A DNA stretch of 64,000 bases from Sedimentitalea xiamensis (GTDB lineage: Bacteria > Pseudomonadota > Alphaproteobacteria > Rhodobacterales > Rhodobacteraceae), in NCBI RefSeq assembly GCF_030164465.1, contig NZ_JASNJE010000001.1, positions 186,001 through 250,000 on the forward strand, given 5' to 3'. A program made the position numbers and the translations under genes. The notes beneath the pieces were generated by a model. The model ran no database searches, was not told the DNA's origin, and saw nothing but the letters and a program-made list of their open reading frames with translations. Of this stretch, positions 37,479 through 46,448 are shown one piece after another. The first letter of the stretch is position 1, and each line of letters starts with the position of its first letter.

Positions 37479-37528
37479 ATAATGCATCCATTCCGGGATC
37501 ATGCAACATACTGCCGCCATGTTGCGAT
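37479..37528 (-). promoter_or_regulatory. putative BoxR operator region upstream of benzoate-CoA ligase
   Basis: ATAATGCAT (37479-37487), then the inverted pair ATGCAACAT (37501-37509) and ATGTTGCGAT (37519-37528) separated by 9 bases. The words are variants of the ATGCAATAT / ATATTGCAT motif seen before boxR and boxC. The region is 80-130 bp upstream of the ligase ATG. Confidence 0.55.
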
Positions 37529-37535
37529 ATAATGC

Positions 37536-39344
37536 CTAGCCGATCCTGATAACGCCCCGATCATCGGATGTGTAAAGCCGGTCGACCAGGGATTTGCGCA
37601 GGTTCAGCACCTTGGCGAAATTCAGGTTTCCCTTGGCGGTGATTTCACCATCCGCCATGGACGGCGGGTCGGACAGAATCAGCGCCCGACAGATCCGGTC
37701 GGACGACCCCCTTGCCGGATCGGACAGAACCGCGAGCCGTCTGGCAATTTCGGACTGAACCGGCGGGCAAAGGCAGGCGCCGTCTTTCACCGTCAGCGCG
37801 GCGTCCGACAGGACGGCTTGGGACGGCAGGATCAGCAACCCGATCTCATCCCGCCCTTCGCCTGTCACCACGACATCCGACGCCAGGGGAGCAAGCATGG
37901 CTAGAACTTCGAGCCTCAAGCCCGCCGCGCGCACCCAGATACCGGTCGCGAGCTTGAAATCCTCGGACATTCTCCCGTCAAATCGCAGGCCGCGAGAGGG
38001 AACGCCCGTATCCACGAAAGTCATCGCATCGCCGGTCTTGAAGAACCCTTCGTCGTCAAAGGACTCCGCCGTGCGTTCGGGATCTCCAAAATATCCCGGC
38101 GTCACGTTGGGGCCTTTGATCCGCACCTCGTAGCGCGGCAAATCCTCGGGCACGAGCTTTGCGACGACGCCGGGCAAAGGCACGCCAAGAATGCCGGGGC
38201 TCGGCGCAGGTTCATGTTGAAAGATGCAGGCCGGGGCGGTTTCGGTCAGGCCCCAGCAGGTCGTGACCAAGGGCGGCTGACCCCGGACATCCGTAGCCAT
38301 CGCGATCAGGTCGTCCCAGACATCGCGGGGCAGCGACGCCCCGGCGTAGAACAGCATGTCGAGATCCTTGAAATAGGTCCGGCGCAGGGCATCGTTGCCC
38401 CGCATCTCGTCCCGAAGCAGGGCGAACCCGGCGGGGACATTGTAGGCGATCGTACCATTCATCAGGAGATTGTTTTCGAAGGTTTTAGCAATCAGCGCTT
38501 TCACCGGCTTGCCGCCGTCGATGTAGAGGCTGCCGCCGTTGGCCAGCATCTGGTTGAAATTGTTCGACCCGCCAAACACGTGGTTCCACGGCAGCCAGTC
38601 CACCAGCCTCGGCGGGCGGTCGCGCAGGAACGGCAGGGCCCGCTCGTATTGCGCCTGGTTGGCGCACATCATCCGGTGCGTCGTCAGAACGCCCTTGGGC
38701 CTGGCGGTCGATCCGGAGGTCATCAGGATCTTGACCACAGATTCCGGCCCCACGGACAGGGCCGCCGCATCCACGTCGGACACGCCGCCGCGCAGCAGAT
38801 CCTGAAACGCCGTCTGGCCCGGACCGGCTTTGCCGCTGACCACGGCGTCGATGCCCGCCAGGCTGTCGATTGCGAGTCCCTCCGCAAATCGCGCGCCGTC
38901 CTCGGCATAGACGAGCTGCGGCCCGATCAGGTCAACGATATGCGCCAGCTGTTTCTGCGCTCCGGGGATCAGCGAATATTGCTCGGCCACCGGAACCGTC
39001 GGGATACCGACCCAATGCGCCGCCAGCGAAAGGACGCCATGATCGATCCCGTTGCCGGACAGGATCAGGATCGGAGTGTCGGACGAAAGACCCCGGTCCA
39101 GCAGGGCCGCGGCGACGGCACGCACCTGCTGCAAGGCCGCGCGATAACGCAGTTCGCGCCACCCCGGCCCGCTGCGTTCCGCCAGAAAGACCGTGTCAGG
39201 CCGTTCGGCCGCCCACCTGCGCAGCCAATCGGCAGATGTCCGGACCGGTTCCGGCAGAGGAAAGGGCGAGTGCAGCAGGATCGTTCCGTCCGGTCTGTCT
39301 TCGCGCTCCACCCGGTTGGTGCTGTATCTGGCGTGCGTCGACAT
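37536..39344 (-). CDS. feruloyl-CoA synthetase-like acyl-CoA ligase
   Basis: 602 residues of the ANL superfamily. The P-loop-like KILMTSGSTARPKGVLTTH is near residue 205, the aryl/acyl pocket region WLPWNHVFGGSNNFNQML near 245, TCWGLTETAPACIFQHEP near 350, and the C-terminal AKGNLNFAKVLNLRKSLVDRLY replaces the usual GK motif. This set resembles bacterial feruloyl/coumaroyl-CoA synthetases of about 600 residues. It would activate a hydroxycinnamate or other aryl acid. It follows the TRAP genes by 18 bp in the same direction, so the transporter and this ligase probably act on the same compound. The exact substrate is inference. Confidence 0.82.
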   Translation of the reverse strand: MSTHARYSTNRVEREDRPDGTILLHSPFPLPEPVRTSADWLRRWAAERPDTVFLAERSGPGWRELRYRAALQQVRAVAAALLDRGLSSDTPILILSGNGIDHGVLSLAAHWVGIPTVPVAEQYSLIPGAQKQLAHIVDLIGPQLVYAEDGARFAEGLAIDSLAGIDAVVSGKAGPGQTAFQDLLRGGVSDVDAAALSVGPESVVKILMTSGSTARPKGVLTTHRMMCANQAQYERALPFLRDRPPRLVDWLPWNHVFGGSNNFNQMLANGGSLYIDGGKPVKALIAKTFENNLLMNGTIAYNVPAGFALLRDEMRGNDALRRTYFKDLDMLFYAGASLPRDVWDDLIAMATDVRGQPPLVTTCWGLTETAPACIFQHEPAPSPGILGVPLPGVVAKLVPEDLPRYEVRIKGPNVTPGYFGDPERTAESFDDEGFFKTGDAMTFVDTGVPSRGLRFDGRMSEDFKLATGIWVRAAGLRLEVLAMLAPLASDVVVTGEGRDEIGLLILPSQAVLSDAALTVKDGACLCPPVQSEIARRLAVLSDPARGSSDRICRALILSDPPSMADGEITAKGNLNFAKVLNLRKSLVDRLYTSDDRGVIRIG

Positions 39345-39362
39345 CCCTATCGCTTTTTCGGT

Positions 39363-40679
39363 CTATGTCGGAATCAGGAACAACGTGATCGTCGGGAACA
39401 GGACCAGGATCACCACCCGGACGATATCGGAGCCGACGAAGAACAGAACCGCCTTGTAGGTTTCCACCATCGGAGTCTGCCGGTCCATCGCGTTGATGAT
39501 GAACAGGTTCATCCCCACGGGCGGCGTGATCAGACCGACTTCGACCACGATCAAAACGAGGATGCCGAACCAGATCGCCACCTGTTCCGGGGTCATCCCG
39601 AAGTCGAGCACGCTGATCACCGGGAAAAAGATCGGGATCGTCAGCAGGATCATCGACAGGCTGTCCATGAGACAGCCGAACAGAAGATAGAAAACTAGGA
39701 TCAGCGTCAGAACCGTCCACGGGCTGAACCCCTGGCTGACCACGAAGTTGGACAGTTCCTGCGGAACCTGCGTCAGGGCGAGGAACCCGTTGTAGAACCC
39801 CGCGCCGAGGACGATGAAAAAGATCATCGCCGTGGACCGCGCCGTGACCATGAAGCTTTCCATCAGGGTCGACCAGTTCAGCCCCCCGTTCAAGAGCGCG
39901 ATGATCCCGGTGCCGGCAGCGCCCACGGCGGCGCCCTCGGTCGGGGTGAACCAGCCGAGATAGATGCCGCCGACCACCAGCCCAAAGACCATCAGGACAG
40001 GCCATACCTGAAACAGGGCGGAAAACCGCTCGCGCATCGGTACGGGCGGGCGCGTCCCCGCGGACCCCGGATGGAGACGCACGTAGATCGAAATCGCGAT
40101 CACGTAGCCCAGCGCCGCCAGAAGGCCCGGAATGAAAGCGGCCAGGAACAGTTTCGCGATGTTCTGCTCGGTCAGGATCGCATAGATCACCAGCACGACC
40201 GACGGCGGGATGAGAATGCCCAACGTCCCTCCTGCCGCCAGTGTCGCGGTGGAAAAGCCGCCCGCATAGCCGTATTGCCTGAGTTCGGGCAGAGCCACGC
40301 GGCCCATCGTGGCCGCCGTCGCCAGCGAGCTGCCACAAATCGCGCCGAAGCCCGCGCAGGCTCCGATGGCGGCCATGGCCACACCGCCCTTGCGATGCCC
40401 GAGGAAGCCTTCGGCGGCCTTGAACAGGGCCGAGGACATGCCGCCAAGCGTCGCGAAATGCCCCATCAGCAGGAACATCGGGACGATCGTCAGCGAATAG
40501 CTGGAAAAGGTCGTGTAGGTTTCATTCTTGAGGCGCGAGAAGGCGACATTCGTTCCGTCCGTCACGATCACGAGCCCGACGAGGCCGACCAGGAACATCG
40601 ACAACCCGATCGGCACCCGAAGAAAGATCAGCGCCATCAGCGCCGGAAAAGACGCGATGCCAATTTCCAGCGCGGTCAT
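39363..40679 (-). CDS. TRAP transporter large permease (DctM type)
   Basis: 438-residue inner-membrane protein with about 12 hydrophobic helices. It forms the sodium-coupled channel of a tripartite ATP-independent periplasmic system. The family segment ALPELRQYGYAGGFSTATLAAGGTLGILIPPS near 120-150 (shown in part) and ITPPVGMNLFIINA near 385 are clear. Its start overlaps the stop of the small permease gene (ATGA). With DctP and DctQ it makes a complete importer, followed by the aryl-CoA ligase, so uptake of an aromatic acid is the likely job. Confidence 0.93.
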   Translation of the reverse strand: MTALEIGIASFPALMALIFLRVPIGLSMFLVGLVGLVIVTDGTNVAFSRLKNETYTTFSSYSLTIVPMFLLMGHFATLGGMSSALFKAAEGFLGHRKGGVAMAAIGACAGFGAICGSSLATAATMGRVALPELRQYGYAGGFSTATLAAGGTLGILIPPSVVLVIYAILTEQNIAKLFLAAFIPGLLAALGYVIAISIYVRLHPGSAGTRPPVPMRERFSALFQVWPVLMVFGLVVGGIYLGWFTPTEGAAVGAAGTGIIALLNGGLNWSTLMESFMVTARSTAMIFFIVLGAGFYNGFLALTQVPQELSNFVVSQGFSPWTVLTLILVFYLLFGCLMDSLSMILLTIPIFFPVISVLDFGMTPEQVAIWFGILVLIVVEVGLITPPVGMNLFIINAMDRQTPMVETYKAVLFFVGSDIVRVVILVLFPTITLFLIPT

Positions 40680-41260
40680 GGATGGACCTCCACGCCGTCC
40701 CAGATCACGATGCGTCCGGTGGCGAATTCATAGATACGCACAAGCGCCATGTAGATGCCGACGATGGCTGAAATCACCGCTCCGAACAGGCTGGCGGCAT
40801 AGGCCCACCAGATCGGGAACTGCAACAGGAACGTCGTCTCCCCATAGCGCATCTTGCTGACCATCCCGTCGAAAAGCTTCCAGGCGATCAGCACCAGCAC
40901 GGCCGCGAACACGACTTCCGTCACCATCCGGAGGAACCGGTTGACACCGGCCGAAAAGGAGTTGGTCAGAATGTCCACCGACGCATGTCCGGATGTGATC
41001 TGGCACAGGGGAATGAACGCGAAAATCGCGAAGGCCACCCCGGATTCCACGAGTTCGAAGTCGCCGTTCACCGGGCCGACACCCAGGTCGATCATCCAGG
41101 CGGCGAACCCCGGCGCCACAGACTGCATGAACCCGCCATGGAAGAACCCGTTCAAGAGCCGGCCGGCGATGGACAGGCACGTGAGCAAGATGAGCAGTGT
41201 CAGAACGATTCCGCCCAGAACCGCCATGATCCGGGCCAGTCCCGACATGAATTTATGCAT
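40676..41260 (-). CDS. TRAP transporter small permease (DctQ type)
   Basis: 194-residue, four-helix membrane protein that pairs with the DctM-type subunit and contacts the binding protein. Hydrophobic segments lie at about 10-32, 68-85, 103-122 and 145-170. ATG 41260 (MHKFMSGLARIMAVLGGIVLTLL) is chosen over the upstream ATG 41329 because the first helix follows directly. It sits 78 bp downstream of the binding-protein gene and overlaps the large permease gene by four bases. Confidence 0.88.
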   Translation of the reverse strand: MHKFMSGLARIMAVLGGIVLTLLILLTCLSIAGRLLNGFFHGGFMQSVAPGFAAWMIDLGVGPVNGDFELVESGVAFAIFAFIPLCQITSGHASVDILTNSFSAGVNRFLRMVTEVVFAAVLVLIAWKLFDGMVSKMRYGETTFLLQFPIWWAYAASLFGAVISAIVGIYMALVRIYEFATGRIVIWDGVEVHP

Positions 41261-41338
41261 TTGCACGCCTCGCCCGTTCCCGGATACAGCACGACCGTGG
41301 CGATCTGGCCGCCACGGTCCGGTTTCCACGGTTTTCGC

Positions 41339-42385
41339 TTATTCCGTGTATTTGTCGATCAGCATCCGGGCTTCGTCGATCAGCGCCTGACCGTCGATTC
41401 CCTTGCTGTTCATGTCCGCGACCCATTCGTCGTAGATGGGTTGCGACGCATCGATCCAGACCTTTGTCTGCGCTTCATCCAGCGTGATGATGTTGTTGCC
41501 CCGGTCCACCGCCAATTGGCGGGCGGGTCCATCCGCATCTTCCTGGGTTCCGCCGGCAAAAACCGAAAACTCCAGGCCGGAGTTGTCGTCGATCACCTTC
41601 TTCAGGTCATCCGGCAGGCTGTCGTATTTCTGCTTGTTCATCGCCAGTACGAAAGTCAGGACATAAAGCGCATTGCCCGAAAATTCCGTGTGGTTGCTGA
41701 CCAATTCCGGCACTTTCAGGGCGGCGGTGACTTCCCACGGGATCGTGGTTCCATCGATCACGCCCTTGGACAGACCTTCGGGAATCGCCGGGACCGGCAT
41801 ACCGACAGGTGTTGCGCCAAGCCGGTCCAGAAGCGAGTTGACCGAACGCGATCCGCCGCGGATCTTCAGGCCCTGCATGTCCTCGGGCGCCGTAACCGGC
41901 TTGTTCGAGTGAATCAGCCCCGGCCCATGCACCCAGGTGCCGAGGATGTGCACATCCTTGAACTCCGTATCCTTCATGTGTTCTTCGAACATTTCCCAAT
42001 AGGCCCGGCTGGCGGCGCGGGCATTGGTCATCATGAACGGCAATTCGAACACTTCGGTGCTCGGAAACCGGCCGGGCGTGTAGCCGACGACGGTCCAGAC
42101 GATATCGGCCACGCCGTCGATCGCCTGGTCCATCAGTTCCGGCGGCCTGCCGCCCAACTGCATGGACGGATAGCGATCGATCTTGATCCTGCCGCCCGAA
42201 TCCTCTTCGACATTGTCCGCCCAGACGTCCAGAACCAGCTTGGGCACGTTCGCCTGCGCCGGCAGGAACTGATGCAGTTTCAACGTGACTTCCTGGGCCA
42301 GCGCCGATGTGGTCGCGAACCCTGCCGCGAGCGCAGCGACTGCCGCGCCGCCAATAAAGCCCAAAAGGCTTCTCCGGTAATTCAT
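41339..42385 (-). CDS. TRAP transporter substrate-binding protein (DctP type)
   Basis: 348-residue periplasmic receptor. The signal peptide (MNYRRSLLGFIGGAAVAALA...) has a likely cleavage after residue 30 (SALA / QEVTLK). The mature part has the DctP landmarks LKLHQFLPAQANVPKLVLDVW near 35-55, GGRPPELMDQAIDGVADIVWT near 97 and the ligand-arginine region MQGLKIRGGSRSVNSLLDRLGATPVGM near 185-210 (in part). Ligands of this family are mostly carboxylates bound through that arginine. The link to an aromatic acid rests on the downstream ligases. It is the first gene of the TRAP operon. Confidence 0.92.
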   Translation of the reverse strand: MNYRRSLLGFIGGAAVAALAAGFATTSALAQEVTLKLHQFLPAQANVPKLVLDVWADNVEEDSGGRIKIDRYPSMQLGGRPPELMDQAIDGVADIVWTVVGYTPGRFPSTEVFELPFMMTNARAASRAYWEMFEEHMKDTEFKDVHILGTWVHGPGLIHSNKPVTAPEDMQGLKIRGGSRSVNSLLDRLGATPVGMPVPAIPEGLSKGVIDGTTIPWEVTAALKVPELVSNHTEFSGNALYVLTFVLAMNKQKYDSLPDDLKKVIDDNSGLEFSVFAGGTQEDADGPARQLAVDRGNNIITLDEAQTKVWIDASQPIYDEWVADMNSKGIDGQALIDEARMLIDKYTE

Positions 42386-42727
42386 GTTTGTCCTCCCTGA
42401 TTTGATGGTTTGTTACGACCTTAGGATAACTTTCGCACAATCGGCAACGTCCACCAGTATTGCGCGTCCAATCTTTCTCTTGTTCCCCTGTGGAGCGAGA
42501 GCGCCCTTCCGCTCCGACCGACGGTTTCAACCTTCCCGCGCCCGCCCGGCATCCGGCAACGGCGCCGGAAAAGCCGCGGATCCGCTTCCGGTTTTCCGAG
42601 ATTGCAACCGAACCCGTGCCTTGCGCAAGCAGCGTTTGTTGTCACCATGCATCAGCAGGCCGGAAATCCGGGAGGCGCAACTGGCGCGCTGGCCTGGAAT
42701 CGTCGCGAAGACATTCCGTTTCAGCAG
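42386..42727 (-). promoter_or_regulatory. TRAP operon upstream region with weak BoxR-like site
   Basis: 342 bp between the FAH-family gene and dctP on the same strand, with no credible frame. GTATTGCGC (42457-42465) differs by one base from the ATATTGCGC before boxC and lies 72 bp before the dctP start. The rest shows no strong hairpin or promoter that I can call with confidence. Confidence 0.4.
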
Positions 42728-43426
42728 TCACTCTGCCGGGGTCAGGGTTAGTTCGATCGGGTCCAACCCGTCGATGCCGCCGGTGAGGACATCACCGGCC
42801 TGCACCGGACCGACTCCGGCAGGCGTGCCGGTCATGATCAGATCGCCGGGGCGCAGGTGATAGAATCCGGACAGATGCGCTATGATTTCATCGATCTTCC
42901 AGATCAACTCGTCCAGCGTCGCATCCTGCCGGGTCTCTCCATTGACCTCAAGATGGATACGCTGATCCGCGACAGCCATCATGTTCTCGGCCTTTGTCAG
43001 AGGCGCGAAGACGGCGGAATTGTCGAAATCCTTGCCCAGGCTCCAGGGGCGCTGCTTGGCGCGTTCGCTCAGTTGAAGATCGCGCCGCGTCATGTCGAGC
43101 GCGCAGCCATAGGCATAAATGGCCGCGCTTGCCGCCTCTCTCGTCACGCGAAAGACAGGCGCGCCGATCGCGATCACGAGTTCCATCTCGTAGTGAAAGT
43201 TCCCGGTTCCCGGAGGGTATGGCACCCGCGCTCCGCTCAATACGGCGGACGCGGGCGATTTCATGAAATAGAACGGCTTTTCCCTGTCGACCTCCACCCC
43301 CATTTCGGCCGCGTGGGCCGCATAGTTGCGTCCGACGCAAAAAATGCGGCCGATCGGATAGGTCGCGGTTTCGCCCTTTACGGGAATTCCGGGGACCTGT
43401 GGCAGGTCGAACAGGGTTTCGGTCAT
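42728..43426 (-). CDS. fumarylacetoacetate hydrolase family protein (fumarylpyruvate hydrolase-like)
   Basis: 232 residues with the single-domain FAH fold: IFCVGRNYAAHAAEMG near 28, KPFYFMKSPASAV near 50, FHYEMELVIAIG near 77 with the metal-binding glutamates, and DLIMTGTPAGVGPVQAGD near 195. Length and motifs fit fumarylpyruvate or acylpyruvate hydrolases, which cleave ring-fission products in gentisate or related aromatic routes. No gentisate dioxygenase is in the window. It lies upstream of the TRAP genes in the same direction but 342 bp away, so linkage to the aromatic cluster is plausible rather than shown. Confidence 0.85.
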   Translation of the reverse strand: MTETLFDLPQVPGIPVKGETATYPIGRIFCVGRNYAAHAAEMGVEVDREKPFYFMKSPASAVLSGARVPYPPGTGNFHYEMELVIAIGAPVFRVTREAASAAIYAYGCALDMTRRDLQLSERAKQRPWSLGKDFDNSAVFAPLTKAENMMAVADQRIHLEVNGETRQDATLDELIWKIDEIIAHLSGFYHLRPGDLIMTGTPAGVGPVQAGDVLTGGIDGLDPIELTLTPAE

Positions 43427-43638
43427 CTTTGTCGTTCCTTATGGGAGCCTTGCCGCGACTGAAGCGCGCGGTCTTTTATACCCATCGGAAGCAGACCCTG
43501 TCTGCCCTCGGTTTCGGGTCGGCGATGAACGCATCATTTTGGCCTCACGTCTCGATTGGCCGTTTGCCTGGGCCGGGCTCTTTTCGGCGATCACGCAATG
43601 AATTCAGGAAGTCGGACGCAAGGGTGGAGAAACGAGCG

Positions 43639-43671
43639 ACCGCCCTTGTCGCATCTGGCGGCAAGGGCGGT
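43639..43671 (-). terminator. hairpin after formate dehydrogenase alpha gene
   Basis: A perfect 10 bp inverted repeat ACCGCCCTTG / CAAGGGCGGT with a 13-base loop lies 6-38 bases beyond the fdhA stop on the minus strand. The following sequence is only weakly T-rich (CGCTCGTTTC), so it may be a terminator or a messenger 3' stabiliser. Confidence 0.6.
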
Positions 43672-43676
43672 GCGGT

Positions 43677-46445
43677 TCATTCCGCCGCGGTCAGGTTGTC
43701 CGAGGACAGCGCGGACACGCGGCAGGCCGAAAACTTGAACTCGGGGATCTTGCCGTAGGGGTCGAGCTTCGGATTGGTCAGGATGTTCGCCGCCGCCTCG
43801 ACATAGGCGAAGGGCAGAAACACCATGTCGGTCGCAACGGCGCGATCCGCCCGCGCCATGATCTCGATCCTGCCGCGGCGTGTTTCCAGCGCGATCATGT
43901 CGCCCGGCCTGACCCCCAGCTTGCGAAGGGTCTGCGGGTGCAGCGAAGCGTTGGCCTCCGGTTCCGCCCAATCCAGAACGCTGGCGCGGCGCGTCATGGA
44001 CCCCGTGTGCCAGTGTTCCAACTGCCGGCCGGTGGTCAGGATCATCGGATACTCCTGGTCGGGAACCTCTGCGGGCGCGATGACGCTGGCGGGCGTGAAC
44101 CTCGCCCGTCCGTCCGGCCGCGGGAAGCCATCGCTGAAAACGATCGGCTGGCCCGGATCGTCGGGCGTCAGGCTGGGATAGGTCACGGCCGTCTTTTCCA
44201 GCCGTTCCCAGGTGATGTTGTTCATGCTGGGCATGTTCAACGCCATCTCGGCGAAAACCTGTTTCGGATGGGTATAGGACCAGTTCAGCCCGAGGCGTTT
44301 CGCCAGTTCCGTCGTGATCCACCAGTCCTCTTTCGCGTCGCCCGGCGGCGGCACCGCAGGCCGTCCCATCTGAACCTGGCGGTTGGTGTTCGTTACGGTG
44401 CCGGTTTTTTCCGGCCAGGCCGAGGACGGCAGGACCACATCGGCGAAATTCGCGGTTTCGGTCAGGAAGATGTCCTGGACCACAAGGCAGTCGAGCTTTG
44501 CGAGCGCATCCCGCGCATGTTCCGCATCCGGGTCAGACATGGCCGGATTCTCGCCGAGGATGTACATGCCCTTGATCTGGTCCGCGTGAATCGCATCCAT
44601 GATCTCGACGACGGTCAGACCGCGCTTGTTGGAAAAATCGCCGCTGCCCCAAACCTCGGTAAAAGCCGAGCGCACGCCGTCGTCTTCCACCGACTGATAA
44701 TCCGGCAGGAACATCGGGATCAGCCCGGCGTCTGACGCGCCCTGGACGTTGTTCTGGCCCCGCAGCGGATGGAGGCCCGCCCCCGGCCTGCCGACCTGAC
44801 CGGTCATCAGCGCCAGCGAGATGAGGCAGCGCGAATTGTCGGTGCCGTGGATGTGCTGGGAAACCCCCATACCCCAGAAGATCATCGCCGCCCTGGCCCC
44901 GGCGAAGGTGCGGGCCACGTCGCGCAGAACGTCGGCCTTGACGCCGCAAAGCGGTTCCATCTTCTCCGGCGTGAAGTCGGCGAGATGATCCTTCATCGCT
45001 GCCCAGTTTTCCGTAAAGGCGGCGATATACTGTTCGTCATACAGTTTCTCTTCGACGATCACGTTCATGATCGCGTTCAGCATCGCCACGTCGGTGCCCG
45101 GCCGGAACTGCAACATGTGCGATGCATGGCGTTTCATTCCGGTGCCGCGCGGATCCATGATGATCAGCTTGCCGCCGCGTTTCGCGAACTGCTTGAAATA
45201 GGTGGCCGCCACCGGGTGGTTTTCCGTCGGGTTGGCGCCGATCACGATCGCCACATCGGCGTTTTCGATTTCGTTGAAAGTGGCCGTCACCGCGCCCGAA
45301 CCCACATTTTCCAGCAAGGCCGCGACAGAGGACGCATGGCAAAGCCGAGTGCAGTGATCGACGTTGTTGTGGCCAAATCCCTGGCGGATCAGTTTCTGGA
45401 ACAGGTAAGCCTCTTCGTTGGAACACTTGGCGGAACCGAAACCGGCGATCTCGGTGCCGCGCCCCTTGAGCCCCTTGGCCGCAGCGTCCAGCGCCTCGTC
45501 CCAGGACGCTTCGCGAAAATGCGTCATCAGGTTCGCGGGATCGACGTTCAATCCCTTGGCGGGCGCATCTTCGCGCCGGATCAGGGGCTTCGTCAGGCGG
45601 TGGGGGTGGTGGATGTAATCGAACCCGAACCGGCCCTTGACGCACAGCCGGTTTTCGTTTGCCGGCCCTTCGACCCCATCGACCCAGGCGATCTTTTCGT
45701 CCTTGATCTTGAACGACAACTGGCATCCGACTCCGCAGAACGGGCAGACGCTCTCGACTTCGCGGTCAAAGCTCTTGCTGTCGCCGACACCGGATTCATC
45801 CAGAACCGTCGCCGGCATGAGCGCGCCGGTCGGGCAGGCCTGCACGCATTCGCCGCAGGCCACGCAGGTCGACGCCCCCATCGGATCGTCGAAATCAAAG
45901 GTGATCTTGGCGTCATGCCCGCGACCGGACATGCCGATCACGTCATTGACCTGCACTTCCCGGCATGCACGGACGCACAGGTTGCAATGGATGCAGGAAT
46001 CCAGGTTGACCGACATGGCGACGTGCGACGCATCCAGCAGCGGAACCCGCTTTGCTTCGATCGGGGGAAACCGGCTCGAACGGACGCCCTGAAGGTCGGC
46101 CATGTCCCAGAAATGCGAGGATCGGTCATGCGCCCGATCCCGCTCCGGCTGGTCGGCGAGCAGCATTTCCACGACCATCTTGCGGGCCGTTTCGGCGCGG
46201 GCGGATTCGCTGCGCACGATCATGCCTTCGGACGGGGTGCGGATACAGCTCGCAGCCAGCACCCGCTCGCCGTCGATCTCCACCATACAGGCGCGGCAGT
46301 TGCCATCGGACCGATACCCCGTCGCATCCTTGTGGCACAGGTGCGGAATGGTCTTGCCGTTTCGCTTGGCGACCTGCCAGATCGTTTCGCCAGGGTTGGC
46401 CGTGACGTCCTGGCCGTCAAGGTTGAATGTGACTGTCTTGCTCAT
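43677..46445 (-). CDS. fdhA: NAD-linked formate dehydrogenase, alpha (Mo/W-bis-MGD) subunit
   Basis: 922-residue catalytic subunit oxidising formate to CO2. Cofactor sites are visible in order: a [2Fe-2S] domain (CHKDATG... CRACMVEI near 37-54), a histidine-containing NuoG-like region, two [4Fe-4S] motifs (CIHCNLCVRAC near 150; CVACGECVQACP near 195), the proximal CPFCGVGC near 233, and the metal-ligand cysteine in DHCTRLCHASSVAAL near 365. That residue is Cys, so no selenocysteine is needed. The tail PEFKFSACRVSAL is typical. It follows the beta subunit gene by 3 bp. The organisation resembles the two-subunit FDH1 of methylotrophs. Confidence 0.94.
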   Translation of the reverse strand: MSKTVTFNLDGQDVTANPGETIWQVAKRNGKTIPHLCHKDATGYRSDGNCRACMVEIDGERVLAASCIRTPSEGMIVRSESARAETARKMVVEMLLADQPERDRAHDRSSHFWDMADLQGVRSSRFPPIEAKRVPLLDASHVAMSVNLDSCIHCNLCVRACREVQVNDVIGMSGRGHDAKITFDFDDPMGASTCVACGECVQACPTGALMPATVLDESGVGDSKSFDREVESVCPFCGVGCQLSFKIKDEKIAWVDGVEGPANENRLCVKGRFGFDYIHHPHRLTKPLIRREDAPAKGLNVDPANLMTHFREASWDEALDAAAKGLKGRGTEIAGFGSAKCSNEEAYLFQKLIRQGFGHNNVDHCTRLCHASSVAALLENVGSGAVTATFNEIENADVAIVIGANPTENHPVAATYFKQFAKRGGKLIIMDPRGTGMKRHASHMLQFRPGTDVAMLNAIMNVIVEEKLYDEQYIAAFTENWAAMKDHLADFTPEKMEPLCGVKADVLRDVARTFAGARAAMIFWGMGVSQHIHGTDNSRCLISLALMTGQVGRPGAGLHPLRGQNNVQGASDAGLIPMFLPDYQSVEDDGVRSAFTEVWGSGDFSNKRGLTVVEIMDAIHADQIKGMYILGENPAMSDPDAEHARDALAKLDCLVVQDIFLTETANFADVVLPSSAWPEKTGTVTNTNRQVQMGRPAVPPPGDAKEDWWITTELAKRLGLNWSYTHPKQVFAEMALNMPSMNNITWERLEKTAVTYPSLTPDDPGQPIVFSDGFPRPDGRARFTPASVIAPAEVPDQEYPMILTTGRQLEHWHTGSMTRRASVLDWAEPEANASLHPQTLRKLGVRPGDMIALETRRGRIEIMARADRAVATDMVFLPFAYVEAAANILTNPKLDPYGKIPEFKFSACRVSALSSDNLTAAE

Positions 46446-46448
46446 GGC

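Noticed and set aside
43677-46445. Selenocysteine formate dehydrogenase
   Set aside because: The metal-ligand position in DHCTRLCHASS is encoded as cysteine and there is no in-frame TGA.
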